From: Kutzneria buriramensis
GTDB lineage: Bacteria > Actinomycetota > Actinomycetes > Mycobacteriales > Pseudonocardiaceae
NCBI RefSeq assembly: GCF_003387475.1
Contig: NZ_QUNO01000001.1
Location: 961,242-1,025,241 of the forward strand
Direction of reading: 5' to 3'
DNA length: 64,000 nt
Shown here: piece by piece, positions 60,948 through 64,000 of the stretch
How positions within the stretch are numbered: position 1 is the first letter of the stretch
Layout: every line of letters begins with the position of its first letter
Made by a program: the position numbers and the translations under genes
Notes under the pieces: generated by a model
What the model was told of the DNA's origin: nothing
The model's input: the letters and a program-made list of their open reading frames with translations, nothing else
The model's database searches: none

Positions 60948-61580
60948 CTAGGCCGCCGCCGCGGCGGCCCTGGCCTGCTGCCGGCCGACGTACCACTTGG
61001 TCCACGCGGCCAGCAGCACGAACGCGGCGATGATCATCACCGTCGACACCGTGACCATGACCTCGACCGGCAGCAGGAACACCAGCGGAATCCGCAGCAG
61101 CGCCTCGAACAGCAGGCCGACGCCCCACACCAGCGACATCACCATGAACGTCCGACGGAAGCCGGGCTGCTCCCGCCACCGCTGCTCGAACTCGGCCTCC
61201 TTGGCCGGCTGCATGCGCAGCGCCGCGTGGTAGATCAGCGGCCGGCCGATCACACAGCTGACGAGGAAGGCGATGCCGGCCACGCCGGTGCCGGCGGATT
61301 CCTTGGCCAGCAGGAAACGCGCGTCGCCGGTGAGGAACGACAGCACGATGCCGACCGTGAACACCATGACCATGACGGCCGAGAACAGCTGGAACTTCCG
61401 CTCCCGCGCCGCCACGAACAGTGTGCGCAGCAGCGCGATGACCGATCCGCACAGCAAGGCCACGAAGTCGCTGGCCCCCAGCCAGTGCGCCACGAAGTAG
61501 GCGAGCGTCGGCACGCCCACGTCGACCACCAACGACCTGAGGATCGCCAGCACGCCGGGCGACTCCGTGGTCTCGCTCAT
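60948..61580 (-). CDS. VC0807-family membrane protein
   Basis: A 210-residue protein with five to six helices, of the conserved VC0807 group (motif QPGFRRTFMVMSLVWGVGLLFEALLRI near the middle, GRPLIYHAAL). Function unknown. Coupled to the carotenoid oxygenase gene upstream by an ATGA overlap. It ends in an Ala-rich tail whose stop TAG is formed by the right CTAG of the MITE. Confidence 0.8.
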   Translation of the reverse strand: MSETTESPGVLAILRSLVVDVGVPTLAYFVAHWLGASDFVALLCGSVIALLRTLFVAARERKFQLFSAVMVMVFTVGIVLSFLTGDARFLLAKESAGTGVAGIAFLVSCVIGRPLIYHAALRMQPAKEAEFEQRWREQPGFRRTFMVMSLVWGVGLLFEALLRIPLVFLLPVEVMVTVSTVMIIAAFVLLAAWTKWYVGRQQARAAAAAA

Positions 61581-62920
61581 CGAGTCAGTTCTCCGTCCGG
61601 GATCCAGGACCCGTGGAAGCCGGCCGGCACCCGACGGGGCAGGTGCACCGTCGCGACCGGCTTCGCGGCCAGGTCGGTGGCGTCGTGCACCAGCAGTTGG
61701 GAGGCCACGGTCGGATCGTCGTTGGTGACGATCGACAGCAGCCAGCCCTCATCTTCCCCGCTGTCCTCGCTGGCCGGAACAAACACGGCCTCGCCGGCAT
61801 GCCACTTCTCGCCCAACTCGTGCCGCGCGATCTGGCCGCGCTCGCTGTCGTACTTGACGATGGCGTGCTGGTCGACCGCGTACAGGTAGCGGTTGGGCCG
61901 GCCGACGCGGCGGTCGTCCACGGTCGGGAACTCGGCGGCGCCGTCGTCCAGCGCCTGCTCGGTGACCTTGCCGGTGGCCGGGTCCAGGGTCCAGCGGTGC
62001 AGGCTGGCGACCGCCAGCCGGGCGGCCTGCTCGGCCCGCGGCGCGCCGCCGACCTGGTTCCAGCTCTGGTTCCAGGCGTCGCGGCTGTAGCGGATGGCGT
62101 CCAGCACGACGCGGCCCTGCTCGTCCTCACGGGCGTTGCCGACGTGGAAGACGTAGCTCGGCTCGACCTCGAACCACTGCACCGTCGGGTCGTCCTTGCC
62201 CATCACGCCGATCCGGGACGTGTACTTGTCGCTCCACTGGTACGGCATGCCGCGGCCGACCATCGCCATGTCGAACACCACCGGCAGGTCCAGCCACACC
62301 ACGTGGTTCTTGGTGATCGCGAAGTCGTGCATCATCGTCGGCCCCGGCACGCTGACCGGGAAGCTGGTGATCAGCTCGCCGTCGGCGGTGAGCCGGTGGT
62401 AGGTCAGGAACGGCGGCCGGACGCCGTAGTCGAACAGGTGCAGCTCGCCGGTCTCCGGGTCCTCCTTGGGGTGCGCCGTCATGCCGGTGGTGAGCCGCCC
62501 GTTGAAGTCGCACGGGCCGAGGGTGTCCAGCTCGGGGCTCAGCTCGTACGGCCAGGTGGTCTCCATCAGCGCGAAGATCTTGCCGCCGTGCTTCACGACG
62601 GAGGTGTTGGCGGCGCCGGCGGCCAGGTCGATGCTGCCGTCCGGGCCGCGGAACGGCGCGCCGTCGGTGCGCTTGGTGTGCACCCAGCGGTTGCGGTACC
62701 ACTCGGCGCGGCCCTGGTTCAGGCGGACGCCGTGGATCATGCCGGGGCCGGTGAACCAGTGGCCGGTGTCCTCGCCCGGCACCGGGTTCGGGCCGTTGCG
62801 GAAGTAGCGGCCGGTCAGCTCGGTCGGCAGCGCGCCCTCGACGTGCAGGTCGAAGGCCTCGATCTCGTCGGGGACCGGCGCCAGGTGGCCGGCCAGGTAG
62901 CTCGGGGTCTGCTCGCTCAT
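61577..62920 (-). CDS. carotenoid cleavage oxygenase
   Basis: A 447-residue seven-bladed propeller iron enzyme. Family motifs: RYFRNGPNPVPGED, HWFTGPGMIHGV, MTAHPKEDP, MMHDFAITKNHVVWLD, YVFHVGNA and the C-terminal GFHGSW supply the four iron-ligand His. It cleaves carotenoids, apocarotenoids or stilbenes with O2. ATG 62920. First gene of a two-gene operon with the VC0807-type membrane protein. The perfect palindrome at 62941-62972 lies 21 bases upstream and is probably its operator. Confidence 0.93.
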   Translation of the reverse strand: MSEQTPSYLAGHLAPVPDEIEAFDLHVEGALPTELTGRYFRNGPNPVPGEDTGHWFTGPGMIHGVRLNQGRAEWYRNRWVHTKRTDGAPFRGPDGSIDLAAGAANTSVVKHGGKIFALMETTWPYELSPELDTLGPCDFNGRLTTGMTAHPKEDPETGELHLFDYGVRPPFLTYHRLTADGELITSFPVSVPGPTMMHDFAITKNHVVWLDLPVVFDMAMVGRGMPYQWSDKYTSRIGVMGKDDPTVQWFEVEPSYVFHVGNAREDEQGRVVLDAIRYSRDAWNQSWNQVGGAPRAEQAARLAVASLHRWTLDPATGKVTEQALDDGAAEFPTVDDRRVGRPNRYLYAVDQHAIVKYDSERGQIARHELGEKWHAGEAVFVPASEDSGEDEGWLLSIVTNDDPTVASQLLVHDATDLAAKPVATVHLPRRVPAGFHGSWIPDGELTR

Positions 62921-62940
62921 GTTCCCACGGTGACACGTGC

Positions 62941-62972
62941 CCCCTGACATGTCAATGCTGACATGTCAGGGG
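62941..62972. promoter_or_regulatory. double palindrome operator before carotenoid oxygenase
   Basis: CCCCTGACATGTCA (62941-62954), ATGC, and its exact complement (62959-62972). Each half contains the 10-base palindrome TGACATGTCA, so two dimers could bind 14 bases apart. A weaker TGACACGTGC lies at 62931 region. It is positioned to control the carotenoid oxygenase and perhaps the VOC gene on the other side. Confidence 0.65.
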
Positions 62973-63097
62973 TGGCGCGGGCCATGTACGGGACGTCAAC
63001 GGGGCTGTCGAATCCCGTCACCTCATCAGGTTCGCTGACACTGCCCCGGCGCCGCGCTGGCAGAGTTGGCCCTTTGCTGCCGGAAGCGGAGGACGTC

Positions 63098-63856
63098 ATG
63101 CCCGAGGCGAGTGGGTACGCGCGGGGAGTGCCGTGCTGGGTCGACCTGTCCAGCTCGGACATCGAGGCCAGCAAGGAGTTCTACACGGCGCTGTTCGGCT
63201 GGGAGTACTTCGTCGGGCCGCCCGAAACCGGGCACTACACGCAGGCGCTGATCGGCGGCCAGGGCGTCGTCGGGCTCATGCAGCAGATGCCGGAGCAGGT
63301 CGACGTGCCGGTCACCTGGACCACGTACCTCAAGGCCGACGACGCCGACGCCACCCACAAGGCGGTCCTCGAGCACGGCGGGCAGGCGCTGTCCGAGGTG
63401 ATCGACGTGATGGGCGAGGGGCGGATGCTCATCGCCGCCGACCCCACCGGCGGCGTGTTCGGCGTCTGGGAACCTGGCCGGCACATCGGCGCGCGGGTGG
63501 TCGACGAGCCCGGCACGGTGATCTGGAACGAGCTGTCCACGCCCAACGCCGGCCGGGCGCGGGAGTTCTACGCGGCAGTGTTCGGGCTGGAGATCGGCGA
63601 GGCGATGGACGGGTTCGACTACACCACCATCAAAGCCGAGGGCCGCGACGTCGGCGGCATCTACACCGTGGCCGACGCCCAGCCCGGCTGGCGGGTCTAC
63701 TTCGCGGTCGCCGACACCGACGCCACCGCCGCGATCGCCGACAGCAACGGGGCGACGGTGGTCAGCGAGCCCAGGGACACCCCGTTCGGCCGGATGGCCG
63801 TGATCCAGGACCCGCAGGGCGCCGTCTTCAACCTGATCTCCCGCCCCGAAAACTGA
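63098..63856 (+). CDS. VOC-family (glyoxalase-like) tandem-domain protein
   Basis: A 252-residue protein of two vicinal-oxygen-chelate domains (about 6-125 and 130-250): GVPCWVDLSSSDIEASKEFYTALFGW and IWNELSTPNAGRAREFYAAVFGLEI start the two halves, each ending near a GGVFGVWE or GAVFNLIS strand. It resembles the mycobacterial Cfp30B/27 kDa antigen. Possible metal-dependent detoxification or binding role; no substrate can be deduced. ATG with GGAGG six bases upstream. Diverges from the carotenoid oxygenase. Confidence 0.9.
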   Translation: MPEASGYARGVPCWVDLSSSDIEASKEFYTALFGWEYFVGPPETGHYTQALIGGQGVVGLMQQMPEQVDVPVTWTTYLKADDADATHKAVLEHGGQALSEVIDVMGEGRMLIAADPTGGVFGVWEPGRHIGARVVDEPGTVIWNELSTPNAGRAREFYAAVFGLEIGEAMDGFDYTTIKAEGRDVGGIYTVADAQPGWRVYFAVADTDATAAIADSNGATVVSEPRDTPFGRMAVIQDPQGAVFNLISRPEN

Positions 63857-63860
63857 CCAG

Positions 63861-63905
63861 ATGCAGGGAAGGACGCCTTACCCTCGTTGAACGCGGGTAA
63901 GGCGT
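63861..63905. repeat. palindromic repeat, family R1, copy 3, truncated by IS
   Basis: The left arm (63861-63883) and centre TCGTTGAACGC are intact, but the right arm stops after GGGTAAGGCGT (63895-63905). The sequence expected next (CCTTCCCTGCAT) is replaced by the end of an IS30-type element. Confidence 0.8.
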
Positions 63906-64000
63906 GGCGGTTTCACGTGGTCGTTGCAACGGGTGACTGCCCGGACAGTACCCGCGTCAGGCTCTGGGCCGGTGTCAGCCAGCCCAGGGTCTGACGCGGA
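63906..64000 (-). mobile_element. end of an IS30-family insertion sequence
   Basis: From 63906 the sequence no longer matches the R1 repeat and encodes, on the minus strand, the C-terminus of an IS30-type transposase. The element continues beyond the window. The visible terminus begins near GGCGGTTTCACG; the exact end and target duplication cannot be set without the other side. Confidence 0.65.
63913..64000 (-). CDS. IS30-family transposase, C-terminal fragment (partial)
   Basis: The last 28 codons read PRQTLGWLTPAQSL... and end VATTT. The R-P-R-x-T-L-G-W-x-T-P-A motif is the conserved end of IS30 DDE transposases. The rest lies outside the window; whether it is intact is unknown. Confidence 0.7.
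   Translation of the reverse strand, partial: PRQTLGWLTPAQSLTRVLSGQSPVATTT

Overview
The window is GC-rich throughout, with frequent GTG/TTG starts, 4-base start/stop overlaps and several leaderless promoters. Gene content includes a subtilisin-inhibitor family protein, a TipA-type MerR regulator, ECF41 and SigE-family sigma factors, an EthR-like/P450 pair, an F420-type LLM oxidoreductase, 6C small RNAs, a DUF574 methyltransferase and an LCP protein. This points to a filamentous actinomycete, most likely Pseudonocardiaceae; the genus is not resolved. Most of the window is chromosomal housekeeping and secondary-lifestyle content.

Region by region. 1-5 kb: the end of a GH95-like glycosidase, an SSI inhibitor, an MHS transporter convergent with an aromatic FAD hydroxylase, and a small Imm32-like protein. 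5-9 kb: a DivIVA-like coiled-coil protein and the metY-metX methionine operon, which has a strongly structured leader. 8.8-12.1 kb: the best candidate for an undescribed system. A TIR / NB-ARC-like protein lacking the P-loop lysine is divergent from a two-gene operon encoding a SLATT-like membrane protein and a stand-alone copy of the TIR protein's own C-terminal domain. 12-19 kb: secreted proteins of unknown function, a NiCoT metal transporter, an NDH-2-like flavoprotein beside its ECF41 sigma factor, and MerR and TetR regulators. 19-25 kb: a GDSL lipase and an acyl-CoA carboxylase/dehydrogenase operon that shares an operator motif with the TetR gene. 25-31 kb: a membrane protein, a PlsC acyltransferase, heme oxygenase with a TetR regulator, a two-component system with its lipoprotein, and an M15 peptidase. 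31-38 kb: a SigE-family sigma factor, a DUF574 methyltransferase, an orphan fatty-acyl-AMP ligase and a sugar ABC importer without its own ATPase. 38-45 kb: an LCP ligase, small unknown proteins, a tripeptidyl-peptidase-like enzyme, an AraC regulator and RarD. 45-50 kb: an LLM oxidoreductase, a methyltransferase pseudogene and a methionine-salvage operon with a mtnA-mtnB fusion. 50-64 kb: a phosphoesterase, the fadA-fadB beta-oxidation pair, GH20 hexosaminidase, a P450 with an EthR-like repressor, a carotenoid oxygenase, a VOC protein, and the end of an IS30-type element.

Non-coding content is rich. There are two RNAs with the hallmarks of the actinobacterial 6C sRNA; three copies of a 23-25 bp-arm palindrome, one broken by the IS30 element; three copies of a separate ~150 bp repeat whose stem shows a compensatory change; a 159 bp MITE whose CTAG target duplication supplies the stop codons of both flanking genes; and about ten operator-like palindromes or direct repeats. 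No tRNA, rRNA or CRISPR array was seen. All calls come from reading the sequence and from family knowledge; no database search was run.
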